Part shown: piece by piece, positions 6,687-13,102 of the stretch | How positions within the stretch are numbered: position 1 is the stretch's first letter | Layout of the letters: every line of letters starts with the position of its first letter | Source: DASZZZ01 sp036260375 | Lineage (GTDB): Bacteria; Actinomycetota; CADDZG01; WHSQ01 | Direction of reading: 5' to 3' | Assembly: GCA_036260375.1 (NCBI GenBank) | Contig: DASZZZ010000025.1 | Location: 1 to 14,244, forward strand | DNA length: 14,244 nt | Program-made: the position numbers and the translations under genes | The notes under the pieces: generated by a model | The model's database searches: none | The model's input: only the letters and a program-made list of their open reading frames with translations | What the model was told of the DNA's origin: nothing

Positions 6687-7496
6687 TCACTGCTTGCGGG
6701 CACCTCGTATGCGCTCGCGTATGAGGCACGCGACGTATCCGACCTTCACCTTCGGAGCTACTCGAGTAAGCGTGATCGCCCCGTCGGCTCGTCCGAGAAC
6801 GAGCTTGCCGAAGAAGAGGCCGGCCTCGCTCCGGACCGAAGTCAGCTCGTCGTAGGAGAACCACTCCAGTCGTTTGGTGAAGCGGCGTTCGGCGATGAAG
6901 AGCACGCCGTCGCTCGTTACCGCGATCACACCCGCGACCTCGTGGTTCGCCTGGATGACGTCGACGACGTCCTCCCTATTGGGAACGACCTCTTCGAGCG
7001 TCCGTAGCTCCGACTCCACGGCTCCGCCGTTGTCGAGGGCGGAGTACGAGTGGGAAGGGGCATCGCGCGTCTTCGCGGCGCGGGCCGTGCTGGCCATCGT
7101 CGAGATCAACCATGGCGTCGCCACGGTGAGGACGAGCGTCGACGCGATGGCGACCTTGTTCGTGCCCAACAACAGGAACAGCACGCCGGCACCCAGTGTG
7201 GCGATCGACGTCCCGATCTCGGCGGGGCGGTCGAGGAATCCGACGCCCTTGGCACCATCTGCATCGCGCACGACTTTGGCATCGCCGGCATGCCCCGCCC
7301 CACGACGGCGGATCGCGCGATCCCGTACGAGTGTTATCAGCCAGGGAAGAACCGCGGCCAGCGACATGAGGACGACGGCGATGACTCCCGGAGCAGCCTC
7401 GCCCGCGACGAGGACCACCCATGCCGCCACCACGACTACTGGTGTGAGATATTCGGTTGGCCGTTCCCGCAACGCCCTCAATCGATGAGCGAGCAC
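6687..7496 (-). CDS. Four-helix membrane protein with C-terminal PH-like domain, function unknown
   Basis: About 269 residues from a GTG at 7496. Hydrophobic segments lie near residues 18-35, 38-56, 94-111 and 115-133, as two hairpins separated by a charged loop (57-93). From about 185 to 262 the sequence VAGVIAVTSDGVLFIAERRF, FSYDELTSVRSEAG and ADGAITLTRVAPK has the strand pattern of bacterial PH-like (YokE/bPH-type) domains, probably cytoplasmic. The start has GAGAG 8 bases upstream. An alternative TTG at 7511 overlaps the preceding gene's TGA as TTGA, so translational coupling is likely either way. GC is visibly lower than in flanking genes. It forms a pair with the membrane gene at 7508-8290. 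I do not recognise a named family, and the PH call is by pattern only. Confidence 0.7.
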   Translation of the reverse strand: MLAHRLRALRERPTEYLTPVVVVAAWVVLVAGEAAPGVIAVVLMSLAAVLPWLITLVRDRAIRRRGAGHAGDAKVVRDADGAKGVGFLDRPAEIGTSIATLGAGVLFLLLGTNKVAIASTLVLTVATPWLISTMASTARAAKTRDAPSHSYSALDNGGAVESELRTLEEVVPNREDVVDVIQANHEVAGVIAVTSDGVLFIAERRFTKRLEWFSYDELTSVRSEAGLFFGKLVLGRADGAITLTRVAPKVKVGYVACLIRERIRGARKQ

Positions 7497-7507
7497 GTCC
7501 GGAGCTC

Positions 7508-8290
7508 TCAACAGCTGTCGCTCGGTGCGGATATTCGAGCGCTCGCCGCCGGCAGCCGTATTACTTGGTCGGTGTCGTGATCGAAGAACGTGGCACCCCC
7601 GTTCGCGGCGCCGAGATACATCACGCATTGGTGCGTGACCTCGCCGTCGCTCAGTTGTTCGATCTTGGCCGGGGCGGCCTTCACGTTGAGGACCGGCGCG
7701 GACAGCAAGGGCTCGGCGAGCGCAACGCGACGGGCGAGCCAGACGCTGGATTCGGTCAGCACGCGTCCGCCAACCGGTATCTCGTCGAGGACGTCTCGTA
7801 CGACGATGGGATGCACCTCCGCCCCGTCCTGGACGCGATTCGATCGTTCGTTGGCCATGTCGCCCAGGATCGCCCCTATCGTGACCAGCACGGCAAGCGT
7901 GACGACGACGAGAGCGCGCGCGACGCGGCGCGACGACGGCGCACGGCGCACGAGGTCCCGAACCGCGGTCGGCTCGTACTTCGGACTCAACGTGAGCACG
8001 ATCATCGCCACGGCAAGCAGGACGAACGTCGCGACGACCAATGCCGCCAAGATGAGGAGCACGAGCGCAAGGATCGCCAGCCCGGCAACCGACGCCTGCA
8101 GCACCTCGGAGTACCCGAGCCCGACCTCTTCCATGCCGACGCCGAGGTCGCCGTAGAAACGTACGTAATCGATGCGGACGACGCCGTATATCGTGATGCC
8201 GATCGCCGTCAGTGCCGCCAATGCGTTCTGCGTGGCGTCCTCCGCCCTAGAGATGCCTCGCGCTTCCGGAGGATCATGACCTCCAGGCAA
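7508..8290 (-). CDS. Membrane protein of unknown function
   Basis: Up to 260 residues. Hydrophobic stretches are near residues 23-40, 66-84, 84-102 (two almost continuous helices, LAILALVLLILAALVVATFV and following) and 123-142. A soluble C-terminal domain of about 115 residues ends in QCVMYLGAANGGATFFDHDT and a basic/Ser tail with a final Cys. Twelve codons upstream of the chosen start there is an in-frame TGA. The only normal start before the first helix is TTG at 8290, with no clear ribosome site, so the N-terminus is uncertain. A TTG at 8221 would begin inside helix 1. It lies 11 bases upstream of the PH-domain gene and is most likely co-transcribed with it. I see no motif that gives a function. 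Confidence 0.65.
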   Translation of the reverse strand: MPGGHDPPEARGISRAEDATQNALAALTAIGITIYGVVRIDYVRFYGDLGVGMEEVGLGYSEVLQASVAGLAILALVLLILAALVVATFVLLAVAMIVLTLSPKYEPTAVRDLVRRAPSSRRVARALVVVTLAVLVTIGAILGDMANERSNRVQDGAEVHPIVVRDVLDEIPVGGRVLTESSVWLARRVALAEPLLSAPVLNVKAAPAKIEQLSDGEVTHQCVMYLGAANGGATFFDHDTDQVIRLPAASARISAPSDSC

Positions 8291-8392
8291 ACGCGCGGCA
8301 ATGGGGAACGCGGCGAGTTGTCAGTCGATGCCGGGTTTCGGAGTCGCGTCCTTTCCCGGGACGTTCGTATCGCGACGAAGAATCAAGGCAAG

Positions 8393-10297
8393 CTATGACG
8401 TCGTCGCAGCCGGGGTCGCGAGCGACTCGTATGCGCGCGCGACGACCGCGTCGCCGTCGTCGCCGGTGCGCCACGTCCCCACGCCCGTGCGTACCACGGC
8501 GCCGTCGGCCGCGTCGCGCGCGATCTCGTCGGCCAGCGCCCGCAGCGCGTCGTCGTCGGCGCGCGGGACGACGAGCGCGATGCGCGGCCCCCCGTAGCGG
8601 CACGCGGTCCCGCCGGCGCGCACCGCGCCGCGCTGCACCGCCTCCGCGAGCGCGCGGATCGCGGCGTCGCCCGCCGCGTAGCCGTCGCGCCGGTTGACCT
8701 CGGAGATGTCGCGGAGCTCGAACAGGGCGACGCCGAACGGTACGTCCTGCACCGCGGCGCGCTGCGCCTCCGCGTGGACGACCTCGTGGAGGTAGCGGCG
8801 CGAGTACAGCAGCGTGAGGTTGTCGATGATGGCGTACGTCCCGTAGCCGAGCAGCGGCTCGTCGCCGTCGCGACGGCCGTCGAGCTCGGGGTCGGACAGG
8901 GCGATCGCGAGCTCGCCGCGGGTGGCGCGCGACTGCGGCCTGTTGCGCACCTCGTCGACGAACACGCGCACGATCTCCGGATCGAACTGCGTGCCGGCGC
9001 AGCGCACGAGCTCGTCGCACGCGTCCTCGACCGACATGCGGCCGCGATACGGGCGGTCGGACGTCATCGCGCTGAACGAGTCGGCGACGCAGATGATGCG
9101 TGCCTCGAGCGGGATCTCCTCGCCCTTGAGGCCGTTCGGATACCCGGTGCCGTCGTAGCGTTCGTGGTGGTGGAGGATGCCGAGGCACATGTCGTCGAGC
9201 GCGGGGACCTGCTGCACGAGCCGGTAGCCGATGCGCGGGTGCAGCTTGACGATGTTGAACTCCTCCGCGGTGAGGGGGCCGGGCTTGAGCAGCACGCGCT
9301 CGCTGATGCCGATCTTGCCGAGATCGTGCAACAAGGAGCCGAACACGAGCTCCTCGCGCCGCTTGGGACCGACCTCGAGACGGTCGGCGACCGCTGCGAC
9401 GTACGCGGAGACCTCCTCCGAGTGCCCGCGCAGGAACGGGTCCTTCGCCTCGAGGGCGTCGGCGAGGATGCGGATCGTCGCCAGATACGAGCTCCGGAGC
9501 TGACCGCGGAGCTCGGCGTTGCCGAGCAGCGCCGACGCGTGGTCGCCGAGCGACAGCAACACCTCGTCGTCATGGTCGTGGAAGCCGCCCGGCCGGTTGG
9601 CACAGACGATGACGCCGGTGAACTGGTCCTTGACGTAGGTCGGGATCGCGACGAGGTTGTCGATCTCCTCGTCGGCCGCGGTCTGGCCGTCGCCGGAGAC
9701 GGGCGGTGAGCCGTCGCGCCGGACGGTGGTGTCGCGCTCGATGACCTCGGTCGCGAAGTGCTGTGCGAGCGCGCTGTCGGAGGGATCGGCGTCGAAGCCA
9801 TGCGCCGCGAGCAGCTCGAGCTCGCCGTCGGGCCGGTGGTGGCGCGACAACAGCAAGCCCTTGCGCGCCTCGAGCAGCACCATCGCGATGCGCAGGACCA
9901 TGGACGGGACGTTGTGAGGGTCGCCGAGCGCGCCGTCGTCGCGCTGCGCCTTCAGCATCTCCTCGGCGAGCCGCCGCCGCCACTGCTTCTCCTGCTCCCG
10001 GTTGCGCTCGATGACGACGCGCAGCGAGCGCTCGCGCTCCAGCTCGTGCTCGGCGGCCTCCATCTCGCGCTCCATCTCGGCGCGCGCCGCTTCGACCGCG
10101 CGCTCGCGCTCGGCCCTCTCGAGATCCCTCTCGGCGCGCAGCCGGTGCCACGCCGCGAGCGCGATCGCCGCCGCGCCGGCCGCGCACGCGAGCGGAAGGA
10201 GCGCCGCCCACGGTCGTCCGTCGCCGCCCAGGAACAGCACCGCGTACGACGCGGCCGCGGCGACGAGCAGTGCGCCGGAGATCAACCCGGTGGACAT
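8393..10297 (-). CDS. Membrane-anchored GAF/HD-GYP protein with degenerate GGDEF domain (cyclic-di-GMP phosphodiesterase)
   Basis: 634 residues. Two N-terminal membrane helices (about 5-24 and 29-50) are followed by a charged coiled coil (51-118), a GAF sensor domain (about 125-262), an HD-GYP domain (about 270-450) and a C-terminal GGDEF-like domain (about 490-625). The HD-GYP core is intact: GHSEEV (His291), LLHDLGKIGI (His324, Asp325), KLHPRIGY (His353), ILHHHERYDGTGYPNG with GYP at 385-387, and VADSFSAMTSDRPYR. It should therefore hydrolyse cyclic di-GMP. The last domain keeps DNLTLLYSRRYL, GYAAGDAAIRALAEAV and RYGG, but the active-site motif reads RYGGPRIALVV in place of RYGGDEF. It cannot be an ordinary diguanylate cyclase. 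GGAGGG at 10304-10309 lies 6 bases before the ATG. It is divergent from the two-component operon, so the 305-base gap may be shared control DNA. Confidence 0.93.
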   Translation of the reverse strand: MSTGLISGALLVAAAASYAVLFLGGDGRPWAALLPLACAAGAAAIALAAWHRLRAERDLERAERERAVEAARAEMEREMEAAEHELERERSLRVVIERNREQEKQWRRRLAEEMLKAQRDDGALGDPHNVPSMVLRIAMVLLEARKGLLLSRHHRPDGELELLAAHGFDADPSDSALAQHFATEVIERDTTVRRDGSPPVSGDGQTAADEEIDNLVAIPTYVKDQFTGVIVCANRPGGFHDHDDEVLLSLGDHASALLGNAELRGQLRSSYLATIRILADALEAKDPFLRGHSEEVSAYVAAVADRLEVGPKRREELVFGSLLHDLGKIGISERVLLKPGPLTAEEFNIVKLHPRIGYRLVQQVPALDDMCLGILHHHERYDGTGYPNGLKGEEIPLEARIICVADSFSAMTSDRPYRGRMSVEDACDELVRCAGTQFDPEIVRVFVDEVRNRPQSRATRGELAIALSDPELDGRRDGDEPLLGYGTYAIIDNLTLLYSRRYLHEVVHAEAQRAAVQDVPFGVALFELRDISEVNRRDGYAAGDAAIRALAEAVQRGAVRAGGTACRYGGPRIALVVPRADDDALRALADEIARDAADGAVVRTGVGTWRTGDDGDAVVARAYESLATPAATTS

Positions 10298-10303
10298 CGC
10301 GCA

Positions 10304-10309
10304 CCCTCC
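10304..10309 (-). promoter_or_regulatory. Shine-Dalgarno of the HD-GYP gene
   Basis: On the minus strand GGAGGG ends 6 bases before the ATG at 10297, which supports that start. Confidence 0.7.
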
Positions 10310-10545
10310 ATCGCTCGACTGACGTTTACGCGGGCCGGGCGCCTTCGCCCGCCTCGCTGGATGGATGGTTCGCCACCCGCGGGCCGATCCCTACGCGGCA
10401 TCACCCGGCCGGCGCGCGCCGACGGGCGTGACGGACCCGCCCCGAACACGTGTGCTGTCTGAGCGCGTCGTGCCTTGACCGATCGCCACGTCGCCGCGAG
10501 CGTGATCGTGAGCCGCGTGAAGCGCGACGAGGCGCCGTCGCCGGC

Positions 10546-10562
10546 TTCAGCGTGCGTTCAGG
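10546..10562 (+). promoter_or_regulatory. Direct-repeat operator upstream of the response regulator
   Basis: TTCAGC (10546-10551), five bases, then TTCAGG (10557-10562): two half-sites 11 bases apart. OmpR/PhoB-family regulators bind such tandem half-sites head to tail with about one helical turn. A possible -10 box GACGAT at 10572-10577 begins 10 bases after the second half-site, so the repeat would sit over the -35 position. The same layout occurs before the PepSY gene. Binding by the adjacent regulator is inferred. Confidence 0.55.
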
Positions 10563-10592
10563 ACCGGTCCCGACGATTGATCCAGCCGACAT

Positions 10593-10598
10593 GGGAGG
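10593..10598 (+). promoter_or_regulatory. Shine-Dalgarno deciding the response-regulator start
   Basis: GGGAGG sits 4 bases before the GTG at 10603. It overlaps the first codons of an alternative ATG at 10591, which has no ribosome site of its own. This favours the GTG. Confidence 0.55.
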
Positions 10599-10602
10599 TC
10601 GA

Positions 10603-11280
10603 GTGCGAGTCCTCGTCGTCGAGGACGAGAGACGCCTTGCCGCGGGACTGCGCGCGGGGCTCGAGGCCGAGGGCTTCGCGGCCGACGTCGCGCTCGACGG
10701 CCGCGACGGGCTCTGGATGGCGCGCGAGAATCGCTACGACGCGATCGTCCTCGACCTCATGCTTCCCGGGCTCAACGGCTTCGAGGTGTGCGCCGCGCTT
10801 CGCCGCGACGGCGTGTGGAGCCCGATCCTCGTGCTCACCGCGAAGGACGGCGAGCTCGACGAAGCCGAGGCGCTCGACACCGGAGCCGACGACTTCCTCA
10901 CCAAGCCGTTCTCCTACGTCGTGCTCGTCGCGCGGCTGCGGGCGTTGATCCGGCGCGGCGCGCCCGAGCGTCCCGCGGTGCTCGAGGCGGGCGACCTCCG
11001 GTTCGATCCCGGCTCCCGGCGCGCGTTCAGGGGCGGCGTCGAGGTGATCCTCACCGCGCGCGAGGCGTCGGTGCTCGAATACCTGATGCGGCACGCGGGC
11101 CGCGTCGTGTCCAAGCGCGATCTGCTCGACCACGTGTGGGACTACGACTTCGAGGGCGACCCGAACATCGTGGAGGTCTACGTCCGTCACCTTCGAAACA
11201 AACTCGATCGACCGTTCGGACGCGCGTCGATCGAGACGCTGCGCGGGGCCGGCTACCGGTTGTCGTCACATGGGCGCTGA
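10603..11280 (+). CDS. OmpR/PhoB-family response regulator
   Basis: 225 residues from GTG 10603, starting MRVLVVEDERRLAAGL. The receiver domain (1 to about 112) has the acidic pair Glu7/Asp8, phospho-acceptor Asp51 in IVLDLMLPGLNG, Thr79 in LVLTAKD and Lys101 in TKPFS. The C-terminal winged-helix domain (about 125-222) carries LTAREASVLEYLMRHAGRVV, DHVWDYDF, the recognition helix NIVEVYVRHLRNKLD and the terminal hairpin IETLRGAGYRL. All landmarks are intact. It overlaps the kinase gene by 11 bases, indicating translational coupling and a cognate pair. The ATG at 10591, four codons upstream, is the alternative start. The repeat at 10546-10562 suggests that it controls its own promoter. Confidence 0.95.
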   Translation: MRVLVVEDERRLAAGLRAGLEAEGFAADVALDGRDGLWMARENRYDAIVLDLMLPGLNGFEVCAALRRDGVWSPILVLTAKDGELDEAEALDTGADDFLTKPFSYVVLVARLRALIRRGAPERPAVLEAGDLRFDPGSRRAFRGGVEVILTAREASVLEYLMRHAGRVVSKRDLLDHVWDYDFEGDPNIVEVYVRHLRNKLDRPFGRASIETLRGAGYRLSSHGR

Positions 11281-12628
11281 CGTCCGGACGCGGTGGCGAG
11301 CGCGCGCCGGCGCCGTGCGCGTGCGGACGGCGGCCGCGTCCGTCGTCGTGGTCGGGGCCGCTCTGGTCGTCGCGTCGGTCGCGATGGTCTTCTCGTTGCG
11401 ACGGTCGCTCACCGACGACGTGCGCACGTCGGCGCGCCTGCGGGCGGACGCGGTCGCGGCCGACGTGCGAGCCGGCGCCGCGCTCGACGAGGTGCGCGTC
11501 GGCGACGCCGAAGAGGAGCTCGTGCAGGTGGTGAACCGCCGCGGGCGCGTCGTCGCGTCGAGCGCGAACGTCGCCGGCGCGGCCCCCGTGACCGACGTCG
11601 AGCCCGGCGACGCGCAGCGCGTCGAGGGATTGCCGTTCGAGGACGACCCGTTCCTCGTCGTGGCGGTCGACGCGGGGGGCGGGACGACCGTGCTCGCGGG
11701 GCGCACGCTCGAGACCGTGACCGAGTCGAGCGCGGCGGCCGCCGGTCTGCTCGCAGCCGGCGTGCCGCTGTTGCTCGTCGTCGTCGGCGTCGCGGCGTGG
11801 TGGATGGCCGGACGCGCGCTCGCGCCCGTCGAGGCGATGCGGGCCGAGGTCGAGGCGATCTCGGCGTCGCAGCTTCACCGTCGCGTGCCGCGTCCTGCGG
11901 GCGACGACGAGATCGCGCGCCTCGCGGCAACCATGAACGGGATGCTCGCGCGGCTCGACGCGGCGCAGGAGCGGCAGCGCCGCCTCGTCTCGGACGCGTC
12001 GCACGAGCTGCGGTCGCCGGTGGCCACGATCCGTCAGCACGCCGAGGTCGCGCTGACGCATCCGAGCCGCGCGACCGTCGAGGACCTCGCGCGCACGGTG
12101 CTGGCCGAGGGCGAGCGACTACAGCGGCTCGTCGACGACCTCCTGCTGCTCACGAAGATGGACGAGCGCGGCGACGCCGCGACGATGGACCCCGTCGACC
12201 TCGACGACGTCGTGTTCGACGAGGCGGCGCGGCTGCGAGACGCGACGGCGTTGCGGATCGACACGCGCGCCGTCTCGGCGGGGCGCGTGCGCGGCCATGC
12301 CGGACGGCTGGGACGGCTCGTGCGCAACCTCGCCGACAACGCCGCCCGCCACGCGGCCTCCACGATCGCGTTCTCGCTGCGCGGCGACGACGGCGCGATC
12401 GTGCTCGCGGTCGACGACGACGGGGACGGCGTCCCCCCGGCGGAGCGAGAGCGCGTCTTCGAGCGCTTCGTCCGCCTCGACGCGGCGCGCGCCCGCGACG
12501 CCGGGGGCAGCGGGCTCGGGCTCGCGATCGTCGCCGAGATCGCGGCCGCGCACCGCGCCACCGTGGCGGTGGGCCGCGCGCCGTTGGGGGGCGCGCGCTT
12601 CGAGGTCCGCTTCCCGCGCGCGGAGTGA
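11270..12628 (+). CDS. Membrane sensor histidine kinase (HAMP-HisKA-HATPase_c)
   Basis: 452 residues. The first membrane helix is at about 21-43, followed by an extracytoplasmic sensor of roughly 110 residues and a second helix at about 156-180. A HAMP linker (GRALAPVEAMRAEVEAISAS onward, 181-230) follows. The dimerisation/phospho-acceptor block is SDASHELRSPVATIR with His245. The ATPase domain has the N box NLADNAARH (353-361), the G1 box DDDGDGVPP (382-390), FERF (398-401) and the G2 box GGSGLGLAIV (412-421). Every catalytic motif is present. The sensor is rich in Ala, Val and Asp with no known ligand-binding fold visible. The start ATG 11270 lies inside the end of the response-regulator gene. 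The next gene, a PepSY protein, begins 99 bases downstream behind its own repeat-type promoter. Confidence 0.95.
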   Translation: MGADVRTRWRARAGAVRVRTAAASVVVVGAALVVASVAMVFSLRRSLTDDVRTSARLRADAVAADVRAGAALDEVRVGDAEEELVQVVNRRGRVVASSANVAGAAPVTDVEPGDAQRVEGLPFEDDPFLVVAVDAGGGTTVLAGRTLETVTESSAAAAGLLAAGVPLLLVVVGVAAWWMAGRALAPVEAMRAEVEAISASQLHRRVPRPAGDDEIARLAATMNGMLARLDAAQERQRRLVSDASHELRSPVATIRQHAEVALTHPSRATVEDLARTVLAEGERLQRLVDDLLLLTKMDERGDAATMDPVDLDDVVFDEAARLRDATALRIDTRAVSAGRVRGHAGRLGRLVRNLADNAARHAASTIAFSLRGDDGAIVLAVDDDGDGVPPAERERVFERFVRLDAARARDAGGSGLGLAIVAEIAAAHRATVAVGRAPLGGARFEVRFPRAE

Positions 12629-12635
12629 CGGACCG

Positions 12636-12652
12636 TTCAGCTTGGGCTCAGC
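12636..12652 (+). promoter_or_regulatory. Direct-repeat operator upstream of the PepSY gene
   Basis: TTCAGC (12636-12641), five bases, then CTCAGC (12647-12652): the same half-site and 11-base period as at 10546-10562. A possible -10 box CATGAT at 12663-12668 begins 10 bases after the second half-site. It lies 7 bases after the kinase stop codon, in non-coding DNA, so the match is not dictated by protein sequence. Confidence 0.6.
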
Positions 12653-12714
12653 GGCATCGGCGCATGATGACCCCGTGATGCGGAGCGCGCCGGCGGCGAG
12701 CCGGGCGCAGGCAC

Positions 12715-12722
12715 GAGAGGGG
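12715..12722 (+). promoter_or_regulatory. Shine-Dalgarno of the PepSY gene
   Basis: GAGAGGGG ends 5 bases before the ATG at 12728. Confidence 0.55.
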
Positions 12723-12727
12723 CGCGA

Positions 12728-13054
12728 ATGACGACGAGGACGAAGACGATTGCGACGGTCGTCGCGGCGGCGGCCGTCGTCGCGGCGGTCGCGGGCTTCG
12801 CGGTCGCGTCGGGCGGCGACGACGCGCCGCTGCGCGGCGACACGAGGGCGCGCGCCGAGGCCGCCGCGCTCGAGCACACCGGCGGCGGAACGGTCGTGGA
12901 GACCGAGGTCGGCGACGACGGCGCGGCCTACGAGGTCGAGGTCCGGCGCGCCGACGGCACGCAGGTCGAGGTCGAGCTCGACGACGGGTTCCGCGTCGTC
13001 GGCAGCGAGCGCGACGACGACGGGTCCGGCGACGCCGAGGGTGCCGACGACTGA
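12728..13054 (+). CDS. Small PepSY-domain protein, exported or membrane-anchored
   Basis: 108 residues. A basic start (MTTRTKTIA) is followed by a hydrophobic stretch (about 8-28, TVVAAAAVVAAVAGFAVA) that could be a signal peptide or anchor. Then comes one PepSY-type unit: a helix with RARAEAAALEHTGGGTVVE (about 40-58) and strands around YEVEVRRADGTQVEVELDDG (71-90). The tail is very acidic (ERDDDGSGDAEGADD). PepSY domains occur as inhibitors of proteases and as short extracytoplasmic proteins encoded beside two-component systems. Here the gene lies directly downstream of the kinase, with its own repeat-containing promoter. A role as target or feedback partner of the kinase sensor is inference. 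The next gene, convergent, is a subtilisin-like protease, so protease inhibition is a second possibility. Confidence 0.85.
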   Translation: MTTRTKTIATVVAAAAVVAAVAGFAVASGGDDAPLRGDTRARAEAAALEHTGGGTVVETEVGDDGAAYEVEVRRADGTQVEVELDDGFRVVGSERDDDGSGDAEGADD

Positions 13055-13060
13055 CCGCGA

Positions 13061-13095
13061 CGGGCCCGCGGCGCGCGCGTCGCGCCGCGGGCCCG
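13061..13095. terminator. Perfect 15-bp stem-loop between convergent genes
   Basis: CGGGCCCGCGGCGCG (13061-13075) pairs fully with CGCGCCGCGGGCCCG (13081-13095) around a 5-base loop. It lies between the PepSY stop (13054) and the protease stop (13103), so it can serve both strands. No clear T-run follows on either side, as is common in high-GC actinobacteria. Confidence 0.75.
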
Positions 13096-13102
13096 CGTCG
13101 TC

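Larger units (their letters stand above)
10298..10602. other. Intergenic region between divergent HD-GYP and response-regulator genes
   Basis: 305 bases without a convincing gene. It contains the HD-GYP ribosome site, a small hairpin (GGGCG at 10337-10341 pairing with CGCCC at 10346-10350), the palindrome ACACGTGT at 10446-10453 and the direct repeat described at 10546-10562. I looked for a cyclic-di-GMP riboswitch on the minus strand and did not see its conserved core. Confidence 0.5.

Noticed and set aside
8774..9709. Plus-strand frame of about 300 residues inside the HD-GYP gene
   Set aside because: It is antisense to intact HD-GYP motifs, and its Val/Glu/Arg/Ala-rich composition marks it as a codon-bias shadow.
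10444..10457. GAACACGTGTGC as a LexA-type (GAAC-N4-GTTC) box
   Set aside because: The right half is GTGC, not GTTC. Only the 8-base ACACGTGT core is palindromic.
10298..10460. Cyclic-di-GMP riboswitch in front of the HD-GYP gene
   Set aside because: The minus-strand leader has a GGGCG/CGCCC hairpin and an ACCATCCATCC stretch, but not the conserved GEMM core or its tetraloop/receptor arrangement.
11293..12678. Long alternative plus-strand frame over the histidine kinase
   Set aside because: It is almost entirely Arg/Ala/Gly, while the kinase frame carries every expected catalytic motif.
12678..12731. 17-codon ORF whose TGA overlaps the PepSY ATG (ATGA), a possible translation-coupled leader
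   Set aside because: It has no ribosome site of its own, Arg/Ala-rich text typical of shadow frames, and the PepSY gene already has a good Shine-Dalgarno.
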